Assembly: GCF_013408665.1 (NCBI RefSeq)
Contig: NZ_JACCCL010000001.1
Coordinates: forward strand, 233,755-284,815
DNA length: 51,061 nt
Source: Sporosarcina sp. JAI121
Lineage (GTDB): Bacteria > Bacillota > Bacilli > Bacillales_A > Planococcaceae
Direction of reading: 5' to 3'
Part shown: piece by piece, positions 8,052-16,181 of the stretch
How positions within the stretch are numbered: the first letter of the stretch is position 1
Layout of the letters: every line of letters begins with the position of its first letter
Notes under the pieces: generated by a model
Seen by the model: the letters and a program-made list of their open reading frames with translations, nothing else
The model's database searches: none
What the model was told of the DNA's origin: nothing
Made by a program: the position numbers and the translations under genes

Positions 8052-8996
8052 ATGAAGAAAATCATGGTGACGGGTGCTTTAGGTCAAATCGGTTCGGAAT
8101 TAATTACAAAGCTGCGTTCTGAATATGGTACTGAAAACGTATTGGCGACGGATATTCGCCGTACGGAATCTGCGACAGAAGGCCCGTTTGAAATCCTTGA
8201 CGTGACGGATGCCCAAAAAATGCATGCACTAGCGGCGGATTTTGGCGCGGATACAATGATGCATATGGCTGCATTATTGTCAGCTAAAGCGGAAAATGAA
8301 CCCTTGTTTGCGTGGAATCTCAATATGGGCGGGCTTATGAATGCACTTGAAGTGTCGCGCGAGCTGGATATGCAGTTTTTCACACCGAGTTCAATCGGCG
8401 CATTTGGGCCGTCAACACCAAAAAAAGACACACCGCAAGACACTTTGCAACGACCGACGACGATGTACGGTGTCAATAAAGTCGCAGGTGAATTACTGTG
8501 CGATTACTATTTCCATAAATTCGGACTTGATACACGCGGTGTCCGATTCCCGGGGCTCATCTCTTATGTAGCGCAACCGGGTGGCGGAACGACGGATTAT
8601 GCGGTCGATATTTATTACAAAGCGCTCGAAGAAGGTAAGTACACTTCATATATTGCTGAAGGTACGTACATGGATATGATGTATATGCCAGATGCGTTAC
8701 AAGCGATTGTCGATTTAATGGAAGCGGATCCTACGAAACTGATTCACCGCAACGCGTTCAATGTAACGGCAATGAGTTTCGAACCGTCACAAATCGCAGC
8801 GTCTATCCAGAAACATATTCCTACATTTGAAATAGCCTACGATGTTGATCCTGTTCGCCAAGCGATTGCAGATAGCTGGCCCGATTCAATCGATTCGACA
8901 GTAGCTGTCAACGAATGGGGCTTCAAAACAAACTATGATTTGGATAAAATGACAGAAGATATGCTGTCAAAACTGAAAAACAAATTGTATATATGA
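8052..8996 (+). CDS. tdh: L-threonine 3-dehydrogenase, SDR/epimerase type
   Basis: A 314-aa NAD-dependent enzyme of the extended short-chain dehydrogenase fold. It oxidises threonine to 2-amino-3-ketobutyrate, the substrate of Kbl. The Rossmann motif GALGQIGSE is at the N-terminus. The catalytic Tyr139 and Lys143 sit in [11 protein letters not shown], with [12 protein letters not shown] carrying the active-site Ser/Thr. RFPGLISY and the C-terminal substrate segment match the SDR-type threonine dehydrogenases rather than the zinc-dependent Tdh of B. subtilis. ATG 8052 is preferred to the upstream start of the open frame at 8004. The neighbouring kbl makes this function much more likely than sugar epimerase. 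Confidence 0.88.
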   Translation: MKKIMVTGALGQIGSELITKLRSEYGTENVLATDIRRTESATEGPFEILDVTDAQKMHALAADFGADTMMHMAALLSAKAENEPLFAWNLNMGGLMNALEVSRELDMQFFTPSSIGAFGPSTPKKDTPQDTLQRPTTMYGVNKVAGELLCDYYFHKFGLDTRGVRFPGLISYVAQPGGGTTDYAVDIYYKALEEGKYTSYIAEGTYMDMMYMPDALQAIVDLMEADPTKLIHRNAFNVTAMSFEPSQIAASIQKHIPTFEIAYDVDPVRQAIADSWPDSIDSTVAVNEWGFKTNYDLDKMTEDMLSKLKNKLYI

Positions 8997-8999
8997 TGA

Positions 9000-9033
9000 G
9001 AAGACCGCGGAATGATTTCTGCGGTCTTTTTTG
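9000..9033 (+). terminator. Rho-independent terminator after tdh
   Basis: AAGACCGC pairs with GCGGTCTT (further weak pairs inside), followed by TTTTTTG. Confidence 0.85.
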
Positions 9034-9100
9034 TTACATGAAGTAGGGGGCGTCTTTATCGAAGCGATCATATCTATCCGCAACCCGCACATAATCCGGA

Positions 9101-9133
9101 AAAAAAGACCCCGCAACAATTTGCGAGGCCCAT
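9101..9133 (-). terminator. Terminator of the yjiH-like gene
   Basis: On the minus strand CCTCGCAA pairs with TTGCGGGG around a 4-nt loop and runs into GTCTTTTTT. It faces the tdh terminator. Confidence 0.75.
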
Positions 9134-9138
9134 CTTTA

Positions 9139-10491
9139 TTAAAATAATAGGTGTGCAACTCCTGCAATGATCGGCAATGAAATGATTGTACGCAGAAGGA
9201 AAATGACAACAAGTTCAAAGAAGTTCACCGGAATTTTTGAGCCTAGCAGAAGTCCCCCAACTTCGGCCATGAAAATGAGTTGTGTCACTGAAACGGTTGC
9301 AACAACGAACAATGTCAACTCTGAAGTAATTAGTCCGTTCGCCAAGATGACCGGTAGGAACATGTCCGTGAATCCGACGACCATAAGTTGCGCTGCATCC
9401 GCCGCCTCAGGAATACCGAGGATGGAGAGAATTGGTACGAACGGTAAACCTAAAATCGTGAAGACACTCGTATACTCCGCAAGAATAAGTGCAACCGTCC
9501 CGAAGGCCATAACGACCGGGATGACGCCAATCCACATATCAAGTACGTTTTTCAATCCTTCGGAAAACATTTTTGGCAATGACCGGCTTGAATCCGCCCT
9601 GGTTAACGCATTTTCAAGCCCGTGTGAAAAGGCGCTGTATCCTTCAGGCAATTTTTCATCATCGCCCGTAAATGGCCTACCGTCTATGTATTCTTCTTTC
9701 TTTTTGGAAAGTGGATAAATCCGCGGCATAATAAAGGCAAGGATAAGACCTGTTAGAATGACTGTACCATAGAATGGAAGAAAATAGGAACCGAGTCCAA
9801 CTTCTTCAATAATGACGATAGAAAAGGTGATTGACACAACAGAGAAGGTCGTCCCGATAATCGCCGCTTCCTTCTTTGTATAATAGCCTTCTTCATACTG
9901 CTTACTTGTCAGCAAGACACCGATTGTTCCATCTCCAATCCATGACGTCAGCGCGTCGATTGAAGATCGACCTGGAATTTTGAAGACAGGACGCATCACT
10001 TTCACCATCATCGTCCCGAAAAATTCGAGTAAACCGAAATTTAGTAGAAGCGGCAAAAGAATTCCTGCGAATAAAAATATGGTAAACAGGAACGTAACTA
10101 GCCCGGTTTCACTTAGTAGAAGTCCACCGGTATTTTCATTCCAAACAGCGTTCGGACCTACTTGAAGTACGGTAAGTATAGCTAAAATCGCACCGATAAT
10201 CCGGACAATCGTCCAAAACAGTGTTACTTTAAATAAATTTACCACAAAAGACGGTTGTACTTTTTCCTTAGGAATCATTAAAAATACGACTGAACCAAGT
10301 GCAGCGATGATTAGTGTAACCGTAGCGACCCACGGCATAATCGGCGCAATCGCCCCTGACAATAAATCTGCAAAGATGGCAATCGGTATTTTCCATTCAC
10401 CTGCATACTTCATCGGCACCATGAACAGAAGAATACCGAGGATTGATGGAACTAAGAAATAGAACCATGTGGATAACGTGAACTTTTTCAT
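9139..10491 (-). CDS. yjiH: YjiH family nucleoside-recognition (Gate) domain membrane protein
   Basis: A 450-aa integral membrane protein with about 10-11 predicted helices. Two gate-domain segments are recognisable: IPGRSSIDALTSWIGDGTIG in the first half and the helix beginning MWIGVIPVVMAFGTVAL followed by DMFLPVILANG in the second. A hydrophilic loop (about residues 275-320) lies between them. The family is widespread, its substrate is not established, and it is only distantly related to nucleoside transporters and SpoIIIA/SpmA-type Gate proteins. It stands alone, with its own terminator. An unusual interrupted palindrome sits 20-67 bp before its start. Confidence 0.8.
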   Translation of the reverse strand: MKKFTLSTWFYFLVPSILGILLFMVPMKYAGEWKIPIAIFADLLSGAIAPIMPWVATVTLIIAALGSVVFLMIPKEKVQPSFVVNLFKVTLFWTIVRIIGAILAILTVLQVGPNAVWNENTGGLLLSETGLVTFLFTIFLFAGILLPLLLNFGLLEFFGTMMVKVMRPVFKIPGRSSIDALTSWIGDGTIGVLLTSKQYEEGYYTKKEAAIIGTTFSVVSITFSIVIIEEVGLGSYFLPFYGTVILTGLILAFIMPRIYPLSKKKEEYIDGRPFTGDDEKLPEGYSAFSHGLENALTRADSSRSLPKMFSEGLKNVLDMWIGVIPVVMAFGTVALILAEYTSVFTILGLPFVPILSILGIPEAADAAQLMVVGFTDMFLPVILANGLITSELTLFVVATVSVTQLIFMAEVGGLLLGSKIPVNFFELVVIFLLRTIISLPIIAGVAHLLF

Positions 10492-10510
10492 TTTATTTCC
10501 CCTTTTTTAT

Positions 10511-10558
10511 AACAGTATAACATGTATGGAGTGAATATTTATACATAAATATACTGTT
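10511..10558. promoter_or_regulatory. Interrupted palindrome before yjiH
   Basis: AACAGTATA (10511-10519) is the exact reverse complement of TATACTGTT (10550-10558). Inside them ATGTAT (10522-10527) pairs with ATACAT (10541-10546). On the minus strand a TATACT hexamer lies in the proximal arm and could be the yjiH -10 box, so the dyad may be an operator. On the plus strand a T run follows, so it could instead act as a terminator. Confidence 0.5.
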
Positions 10559-10690
10559 TTTTTCTTTGTAAACAAAGTATATACTATTACCATTTTTCAG
10601 TCTATATAATTTGAAAACCCGTATAGCTATTAATGGTAACAGACTTCCTCCTGCAAGGTATAATTAATTTGTTTATTAAATAAAAATACA

Positions 10691-10730
10691 TAAAATGGAC
10701 TAAAACCGATACGGGTTCTAGTCCATTTTA
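10691..10730. terminator. Strong hairpin between yjiH and bshB2
   Basis: TAAAATGGACTA is a perfect inverted repeat of TAGTCCATTTTA, and AACC/GGTT inside extends it. On the minus strand it is followed by TGTATTTTTATTT, so it most likely ends the yojF-bshB2 transcript. Confidence 0.65.
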
Positions 10731-10749
10731 ATGAGTGGTTTATTATATT

Positions 10750-10783
10750 GTCTGCACGTAGGGGGAAACCGTTACATGCAGAC
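10750..10783. other. Second hairpin between yjiH and bshB2
   Basis: GTCTGCACGTA pairs with TACATGCAGAC (11 pairs, one wobble) around a 12-nt loop. On the plus strand TGATTTTTTAT follows, so it could end a short plus-strand transcript. No plus-strand gene is seen here. Confidence 0.6.
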
Positions 10784-10805
10784 TGTGATTTTTTATAATT
10801 ACTAT

Positions 10806-11489
10806 TTATTCAAAATCCTGATCCCAGCGATACGTATAAAACCGTTCATAATTCAACCATTTCAGCGCATCCGGATCTAGTTCTTCCAGTTTCTTCTCCA
10901 TTTCCTTCATCATCCAAACGGTCTGGGATGCATGAGCGTTCAATGTGGCGACTTTTTTATCCGCCTTAGCTGTAACATCGTGAATGACATCGGGTTCGCC
11001 GAGCACTTCAACTGTATTATTGGCAAAAGCAAGTGTATACAGTGCAGGACGTTCCATTTCCGGCATTCTCCGAATTGCACGCACAACGGCACGCGCAGTT
11101 GCGTCGTGATCTGGATGGACAGCTAGGCCTGGATAGAATGAGATGACAAGTGAAGGATTCGTTTCTTCGATTAAATCTGCAACAACTTTCACCATTTTTT
11201 CATCATCTTCAAATTCGATTGTTTTATCACGGAATCCCATCATCCGTAAATCGTCGAGCCCCATCGCTTTACATGCATTTTTAAGTTCTTCTTTGCGGAT
11301 CTGCGGTAATGTTTCGCGGTTAGCGAATGGTGGATTACCTAGGTTGCGCCCCATTTCACCTAATGTCAAGCAGGCGTATGTGACCGGCACGCCCATATCG
11401 CGGTATGAAGAAATGGTGCCGGATACGCCGAATGCTTCATCATCGGGGTGGGGGAATATGACAAGTACATGGCGTTCTTTTTTAATCAT
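10806..11489 (-). CDS. bshB2: Bacillithiol biosynthesis deacetylase BshB2
   Basis: A 227-aa zinc-dependent deacetylase of the PIG-L/LmbE fold. It removes acetyl from GlcNAc-malate in bacillithiol synthesis and may also act on bacillithiol conjugates. The metal motif PHPDDE is near the N-terminus (about residues 13-18), and the third zinc ligand lies in the HPDHDATARA segment, both as in YojG of B. subtilis. The length is normal. It follows yojF by 21 bp on the minus strand, the same pair as yojF-yojG in B. subtilis. Confidence 0.92.
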   Translation of the reverse strand: MIKKERHVLVIFPHPDDEAFGVSGTISSYRDMGVPVTYACLTLGEMGRNLGNPPFANRETLPQIRKEELKNACKAMGLDDLRMMGFRDKTIEFEDDEKMVKVVADLIEETNPSLVISFYPGLAVHPDHDATARAVVRAIRRMPEMERPALYTLAFANNTVEVLGEPDVIHDVTAKADKKVATLNAHASQTVWMMKEMEKKLEELDPDALKWLNYERFYTYRWDQDFE

Positions 11490-11510
11490 AAAAAAATAGC
11501 CTCCTTCAAT

Positions 11511-11861
11511 TTAATATGTGAACGGTGTCTCACTGATTTCAAGCGCGACTGCAAGTTTACCTTCCGAACCAAGGCCCGCCATGAGCAAACGTCCGTGTTC
11601 ATCGAGTTTATAGTGTGTGATGCCTTGCGCGTAAATCCACCCGGATGGTAGTTTCAGTCCGATGCGGTGGGGTGAATCGCCGGCCACTTTACCGAGTTCG
11701 AATTTGACGATAATATTGCGGATAAATGCGCCCGCATTGAAAAATGCCTCATTGGTATGGGCAGCATATGAGCCGTTCGTCGTTTCAAGATGGATGTACA
11801 CATCTTTATTTGCAAAAGAAGTTATGAGTTCCTGTAAATGGTCCGCTTTAACTTTTTCCAT
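11511..11861 (-). CDS. yojF: YojF family protein (DUF1806)
   Basis: A 116-aa protein with the DUF1806 pattern (DVYIHLETTNGSYAAH..., FELGKVAGDSPHRIGLKL, GWIYAQGITHY). The function is unknown. Its constant pairing with BshB2 suggests a link to thiol metabolism, but that is inference from context. ATG 11861 follows a strong AAGGAGGC site. It is the first gene of a two-gene minus-strand operon with bshB2. The long 21-bp tandem repeat array lies immediately upstream. Confidence 0.88.
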   Translation of the reverse strand: MEKVKADHLQELITSFANKDVYIHLETTNGSYAAHTNEAFFNAGAFIRNIIVKFELGKVAGDSPHRIGLKLPSGWIYAQGITHYKLDEHGRLLMAGLGSEGKLAVALEISETPFTY

Positions 11862-11981
11862 GCATAAGCCTCCTTAAATCTATAACAGTGCTTCTCCCTA
11901 GTATATAGAAAATGGGGGGTGAATGCGATTGATGGGCTTAGGTATGGAAAGTGGAAGGGGGAGTTGGATGAATAGCGGTGG

Positions 11982-12390
11982 AGTGTCAAACGAAACCTAT
12001 AAAGTTTCCAACCATTTATGAAAAGCGTCCAACGAACAGCGGAGTATCCAACGAAACTCCCGAAGTGTCCAATCAACTTCATGAAGTCTCCAACCAACCT
12101 CGTGAAGTTTCCAACCATTTATGAAAAGCGTCCAACGAACAGCGGAGTATCCAACGAAACTCCCGAAGTGTCCAACCAACTACATGAAGTCTCCAACCAA
12201 CCTCGTGAAGTTTCCAACTATTTAGGAAAAGCGTCCAACGAACAGCGGAGTATCCAACGAAACTCTCGAAGTGTCCAACCAACTACATGAAGTCTCCAAC
12301 CAACCTCGTAAAGTGTCCAACCAACTACATGAAGTCTCCAACCAACCTCGTAAAGTGTCCAACTATTTAGGAAAACCTTCCACCCAACCC
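11982..12390. repeat. 21-bp-period tandem repeat array, subfamily A
   Basis: About 19 copies of a monomer with core TCCAACCAAC or TCCAACGAAC, each led by AAGT or AGT, at steps of about 20-21 bp. A higher-order unit is visible: the AAGTTTCC block recurs at 12002, 12105 and 12208, an exact 103-bp period. Near the end a 42-bp unit repeats (12269, 12311, 12353). The reverse strand reads as VG-rich frames only because the period is close to a multiple of three. No ribosome sites occur. It fills the gap between yojF and pdxK. Confidence 0.9.
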
Positions 12391-12437
12391 GAAAAAGAAC
12401 CACCGAAGAGACATTCTGCATGTCCCTTCGGTGGTTG
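12391..12437 (-). terminator. Terminator of pdxK
   Basis: The arms 12398-12414 and 12420-12436 pair over 17 bp with one wobble. The minus strand continues with CTTTTTC. Confidence 0.85.
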
Positions 12438-12443
12438 GTAATT

Positions 12444-13277
12444 TTAGATTTCAATTGTCGTAATTTCTGGTGCGCCGAAACGGTTTTTCGCTCCGTGCAT
12501 GACTGGTCCTACGTACTCATTCAGTTTCCAGCCGTTTGCGATTGCAGCGGAAACGAATTTTTTCGCTTCCAAAACGGATTCTTTCACGTCTAGGCCGTTT
12601 GCAAGATTTGCTGTAATTGCTGCGGCGAACGTGCAGCCTGCGCCGTGATTGTAATACGTCTCCGTTTTTTCCGCTTTCAGGAGTGTAAACGTTTTGCCGT
12701 CATAGAACAAATCCACGGCTTTATCATGTTCCAGCTGTTTGCCGCCTTTGATGACAACATTGCGTGCGCCGAGGGAATGGATTTTTTCCGCGACCGCTTT
12801 CATATCTTCGATTGTCTTTGGTGTTTTAGTTCCCGCAAGTTGTCCTGCTTCGAACAAGTTCGGAGTGACGATTTCTGCTTTTGGAAGAAGGAATTCGACC
12901 ATTGCGTCTACTGTGCCGGGATTCAGAACTTCGTCTTCGCCCTTGCAAACCATGACCGGGTCGATGACAACATGAGTCAGCCCCGATTCTGAAATCGCGT
13001 TGCCCGCAATTTTGATGATTTCTTCTGTGCTCAACATACCTGTCTTAATCGCATCGATGCCTGTCGAAAGAGCGGTTTTGATCTGCGCTTTCAAGACGTC
13101 TACCGGCAGCGAATAGACGCCGTGTGACCAATTATTATCCGGATCCATCGTCACGACGACTGTAATAGCTGTCATGCCATATGTTCCGTGCTCTTGGAAT
13201 GTTTTTAGGTCCGCCGCAATCCCTGCGCCGCCTGATGTATCGGATCCTGCAATTGTTAGAGTCTTTTTAAGCGTCAT
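12444..13277 (-). CDS. pdxK: Pyridoxine/HMP kinase of the ThiD family (PdxK)
   Basis: A 277-aa ribokinase-fold kinase. The N-terminus TIAGSDTSGGAGIAADLKTF and the C-terminal anion hole YYNHGAGCTFAAAI are diagnostic. VIDPVMVCKGEDEVL and VTPNLFEAGQLAG are also conserved. Of the two Bacillus paralogs, ThiD and PdxK, the whole-length similarity (GMTAITVVVTMDPDN..., ANGWKLNEYVGPVMHGA) is closest to PdxK, which phosphorylates pyridoxal and pyridoxine and can also act on HMP. It is not next to thiamine genes. It is monocistronic with a strong terminator. Confidence 0.9.
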   Translation of the reverse strand: MTLKKTLTIAGSDTSGGAGIAADLKTFQEHGTYGMTAITVVVTMDPDNNWSHGVYSLPVDVLKAQIKTALSTGIDAIKTGMLSTEEIIKIAGNAISESGLTHVVIDPVMVCKGEDEVLNPGTVDAMVEFLLPKAEIVTPNLFEAGQLAGTKTPKTIEDMKAVAEKIHSLGARNVVIKGGKQLEHDKAVDLFYDGKTFTLLKAEKTETYYNHGAGCTFAAAITANLANGLDVKESVLEAKKFVSAAIANGWKLNEYVGPVMHGAKNRFGAPEITTIEI

Positions 13278-13341
13278 AATGGGTAGGTCTCCTTTTTTGG
13301 ATGAATGAATTCCATGTTAATCTTATCAATAAAAACCGAAA

Positions 13342-13608
13342 TTACAATTGTCCGACATCATCGGCTCTCATTACTTTAAAAACGGAAAAGGCGAGTAGCG
13401 CTGCAATACTAAAAATCACGGCAGCACTCAGTGCATGTTCAGCTAACGCAAGTCCTATCGCAAGAGCCGATAAAACGATGATTCCAATCCCGATTAAGAG
13501 AAGGAAAACGACGAGTCCAGCATTTTTAGAGCGTTCGGGCAAGCGGTCACCGTGTTTTGCAGCTTCAGAAACTTTTTTCAACTTCTCTCGTAATTGCATA
13601 TCGACCAA
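13342..13608 (-). CDS. Small two-helix membrane protein
   Basis: An 88-aa protein with a charged N-terminus (QLREKLKKVSEAAKHGDRL) and two hydrophobic segments (AGLVVFLLLIGIGIIVL... and LSAAVIFSIAALLAFSVF). I do not recognise a named family. The TTG at 13608 follows AGAAAGGGGGATG at about 7 nt and is chosen over the longer frame to 13638. It is transcribed away from the DUF4230 gene, with about 110 bp between the two starts. Confidence 0.7.
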   Translation of the reverse strand: MVDMQLREKLKKVSEAAKHGDRLPERSKNAGLVVFLLLIGIGIIVLSALAIGLALAEHALSAAVIFSIAALLAFSVFKVMRADDVGQL

Positions 13609-13720
13609 GTCGCATCCCCCTTTCTGCAATCGTACCATGTCTTTCTAGTTGTTTGAACCGCCAGTTTCCTATAATGTGAACATATCAGATTATGTCGAAA
13701 AAGAGGAAAAGAGGTATGAA

Positions 13721-14473
13721 ATGGCGGATGAAAAGAAAATCGATGAAATCGAACGGCTGTTGAGAGAATTGAAGGCTTCCGAAAAGGAAACCGCGGTGGC
13801 GATGGATACAGTGGAAGAACGCCCGTCCGGATTCTGGCGTGTCGGGAAAGTCTTTTTTTCATTATGGAAAAAGTCCTTTCTAGTTACTGCGCTCTCCATT
13901 TTACTGCTCATTGTCGCTTTGCCGTTTATCACGTTCTTCATATTGAAACAGGGGAGCACATTTACGGAATCGAAAGGTGCGTTTCTCGAACAAATCCAGG
14001 AATTGAACGAACTTGCGACAGCCGAAGCGTATACAAAAGTCATTATTGAACGACAAGATAATACATTGTTCGGGCAAAGCATCGGCCTTAATGTACCGGG
14101 AACGAAACGGCAGCTGCTGGTTGTCATCCCGGGATCAGTGAAGGCGGGTGTGGACATGTCTGGCCTGACGGAAAAAGATGTGGTAGTCGACGAAAAGAAA
14201 AAAACGGCGAAACTCACATTGCCGCCTGCTACATTTTTAGGAGGAGCTGAAATTTATTTCGATAAAGTTGAAGTCTATTCCTATGAAGGTGTGTTCCGGG
14301 AGAAGGCGAATATTGAAGAGGCTTATGAGCTTGCCGAGGAAGCGAAAAAACTTATATTGGAAGAAACTGCTGGACAGGGCGTCTTGACGATGGCACAGCA
14401 AAATGCGGAAAAGACGTTGCGGGAAATGTTTTCATTCGCGGGCTATGACGTGACGATTGAATTCAAGGAGTGA
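13721..14473 (+). CDS. DUF4230 domain membrane-anchored protein
   Basis: A 250-aa protein. Residues 1-35 form a charged, helical cytoplasmic stretch (KKIDEIERLLRELKASEKE). One membrane segment follows (FLVTALSILLLIVALPFITFFIL), and then an extracytoplasmic domain with the DUF4230 pattern (ELATAEAYTKVIIERQD, VVIPGSVKAGVDMSGL, KLTLPPATFLGGAEIYFDKVE). The function is unknown. ATG 13721 follows AAGAGGTATGAA. The open frame continues upstream to 13649 without a site. It lies 6 bp before ung, so it is probably cotranscribed. Confidence 0.82.
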   Translation: MADEKKIDEIERLLRELKASEKETAVAMDTVEERPSGFWRVGKVFFSLWKKSFLVTALSILLLIVALPFITFFILKQGSTFTESKGAFLEQIQELNELATAEAYTKVIIERQDNTLFGQSIGLNVPGTKRQLLVVIPGSVKAGVDMSGLTEKDVVVDEKKKTAKLTLPPATFLGGAEIYFDKVEVYSYEGVFREKANIEEAYELAEEAKKLILEETAGQGVLTMAQQNAEKTLREMFSFAGYDVTIEFKE

Positions 14474-14479
14474 TGTATT

Positions 14480-15166
14480 TTGGATATAGAACTTTTCGGC
14501 AACGATTGGGACGAAGTGCTAAAAGAAGAATTCGAAAAACCGTACTATAAAAAGTTGCGTGAATTTCTGAAAAAAGAGTACGCGGAAGAAACGGTTTATC
14601 CACAGATGGATGATTTATGGACCGCATTCAAATTGACGCCGTTCAATGAAGTGAAGGTCGTCATATTAGGACAGGACCCTTATCACGGACCCGGTCAAGC
14701 GCACGGATTAAGCTTTTCAGTGAAGCCGGGCGTCAAGATACCACCCAGTTTACGCAATATGTTCAAGGAACTGACGTCTGATATCGGCTGTCCGCCTCCG
14801 GAAAACGGGACACTGTCGGGATGGGCGGAACAGGGCGTACTTATGATGAATACGGTGCTGACTGTAAGGCAAGGGCAAGCTCATTCACACCGCAAGCAAG
14901 GGTGGGAGACTTTTACGGATGAAGTGATCCGGCAGTTGTCAAGGCGCGCAGAACCAATCGTCTTTGTGCTATGGGGGCGGCCGGCGCAGGAAAAGAAAAA
15001 ACTCATCGATACGACACGCCATGAAATCATTGAATCGGTCCATCCGAGCCCGCTTAGTGCAAGCCGCGGTTTTTTTGGAAGTCGTCCCTATTCGGAAACG
15101 AATCGCATCCTTGAATCGTGGGATGAAATACCGATTGACTGGTGCTTGGCAGGCGGCGAGCTTTAA
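14480..15166 (+). CDS. ung: Uracil-DNA glycosylase
   Basis: A family-1 UDG of 228 aa that removes uracil from DNA. The water-activating motif [17 protein letters not shown] is present, as are the SLRNMFKEL loop and the C-terminal [13 protein letters not shown] with the catalytic His and minor-groove loop. The start is a TTG at 14480, preceded by AAGGAGTG, and is clearly supported. It is followed by small genes that also follow ung in Bacillus relatives. Confidence 0.96.
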   Translation: MDIELFGNDWDEVLKEEFEKPYYKKLREFLKKEYAEETVYPQMDDLWTAFKLTPFNEVKVVILGQDPYHGPGQAHGLSFSVKPGVKIPPSLRNMFKELTSDIGCPPPENGTLSGWAEQGVLMMNTVLTVRQGQAHSHRKQGWETFTDEVIRQLSRRAEPIVFVLWGRPAQEKKKLIDTTRHEIIESVHPSPLSASRGFFGSRPYSETNRILESWDEIPIDWCLAGGEL

Positions 15167-15215
15167 TTCATACAGTACGCATGATAAAATTGGAAATGGA
15201 AAGAGGTGGACCGTT

Positions 15216-15392
15216 GTGGCAGTAAATTGTTTTCAATGCCAATATTTCTTCGTGACATGGGAACAGCGGAATCCGCGCGGCTGCAAAGCATATGGATTTA
15301 AAACGCGGGAACTGCCATCGGTCGTTGTCAAAAGATCGTCCGGCATGGACTGTTTACAATTTGAACAAAAGAAAGGGGATGCCAAACAATGA
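15216..15392 (+). CDS. Small cysteine-containing protein after ung
   Basis: A 58-aa protein starting at GTG 15216 behind AAGAGGTGG. It begins with CFQC and has two further Cys (GCKAYGF and GMDCLQFEQKK). The CxxC plus distant Cys pair suggests a small metal site. No function is known to me. The stop overlaps the next start as ATGA, so translation is coupled. Confidence 0.75.
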   Translation: MAVNCFQCQYFFVTWEQRNPRGCKAYGFKTRELPSVVVKRSSGMDCLQFEQKKGDAKQ

Positions 15393-15652
15393 TTCCTTAC
15401 GATCGGATAGTATCGGAAATGGAGCGGCAGCTAGGTGTTGCGAGACGCACGAATGACGAAGGCACGATGCGGGAAGCGTTTTCTGCTGTCAGGTCACTCT
15501 GTGAAGTGGCGCTGGGCGAAGAAGGAAGGCAGGAAAAGAAAGTTTTCCCGAAAATGCTCACAACCGAAAATGCTGTACAATCAATTACCTCGTTGGAAGG
15601 CAAACCCCTCGAGGAAGAGGATGCAAACGGCGGCTCGATATTCGATTTTTGA
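15389..15652 (+). CDS. ywdI: YwdI family protein (DUF5327)
   Basis: An 87-aa acidic helical protein with the DUF5327 pattern (MIPYDRIVSEMERQL, then REAFSAVRSLCEVALG). It overlaps the preceding stop by 4 nt. In B. subtilis the homologue also lies between ung and the DUF423 gene. The function is unknown. Confidence 0.8.
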   Translation: MIPYDRIVSEMERQLGVARRTNDEGTMREAFSAVRSLCEVALGEEGRQEKKVFPKMLTTENAVQSITSLEGKPLEEEDANGGSIFDF

Positions 15653-15700
15653 TAGATATTTCACAAACAATGAAATCATAACAAGAGAGTAGGAAACGAT

Positions 15701-16081
15701 ATGCCATTTTTTATTATTGCAGGGGCTGTCAACGCGGCGATCGCTGTTGCGTTCGGCGCATTCGGAGCGCACGCGTTAAAAGAAAAACTATCTGAACACT
15801 ACTTGGCCATCTGGGAAACTGCCGTACAATACCAGATGTTCCATGCACTCGCATTGATTGCGGTCGGCATCATGATGAGCCCGGCCCTTTTTGGATCGGT
15901 CACACAGCTAAGTTGGGCAGGGTATTTGATCCTCGCGGGTATCATCATTTTCTCAGGCAGCTTGTATGTACTAAGCTTGTCGGGAATCGGTATACTTGGT
16001 GCTATCACGCCAATCGGCGGCGTCGCCTTCATCGCAGGGTGGATCATGCTTATTGTCGCGGCGGTTAAATTTTCAAACTGA
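15701..16081 (+). CDS. ywdK: DUF423 membrane protein (YwdK)
   Basis: A 126-aa protein with four hydrophobic helices and the DUF423 signature FGAFGAHALKEKL near the N-terminus, followed by AVQYQMFHALALIAVG and SGSLYVLSLSG. It is an integral membrane protein of unknown function. It ends the ung cluster before a strong terminator. Confidence 0.88.
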   Translation: MPFFIIAGAVNAAIAVAFGAFGAHALKEKLSEHYLAIWETAVQYQMFHALALIAVGIMMSPALFGSVTQLSWAGYLILAGIIIFSGSLYVLSLSGIGILGAITPIGGVAFIAGWIMLIVAAVKFSN

Positions 16082-16130
16082 AACAGGGGGCTTCGGCTCA
16101 ACTGAGAAAAGAATGCCCGATTGAATAGAT

Positions 16131-16180
16131 CAAAAAAGTCTTCCGCAAGCCACATCATGGCAGCCGGAAGACTTTTTTAA
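16131..16180. terminator. Bidirectional terminator
   Basis: AAAAAAGTCTTCCG is a perfect inverted repeat of CGGAAGACTTTTTT around a 19-nt loop. It serves ywdK on the plus strand and gerQ on the minus strand. Confidence 0.85.
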
Positions 16181-16181
16181 T

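Noticed and set aside
9167..9718. 183-aa plus-strand frame
   Set aside because: It is a shadow of the yjiH-like gene on the minus strand, with no recognisable domain.
11982..12390. CRISPR array
   Set aside because: The period is only about 21 bp, the intervals are not unique spacers, there are higher-order copies, and no cas genes are nearby.
11822..12454. Overlapping open frames on both strands rich in VG-x-x or SNQP repeats
   Set aside because: They arise because the tandem repeat period is near a multiple of three. No ribosome sites or non-repeat domains are present.
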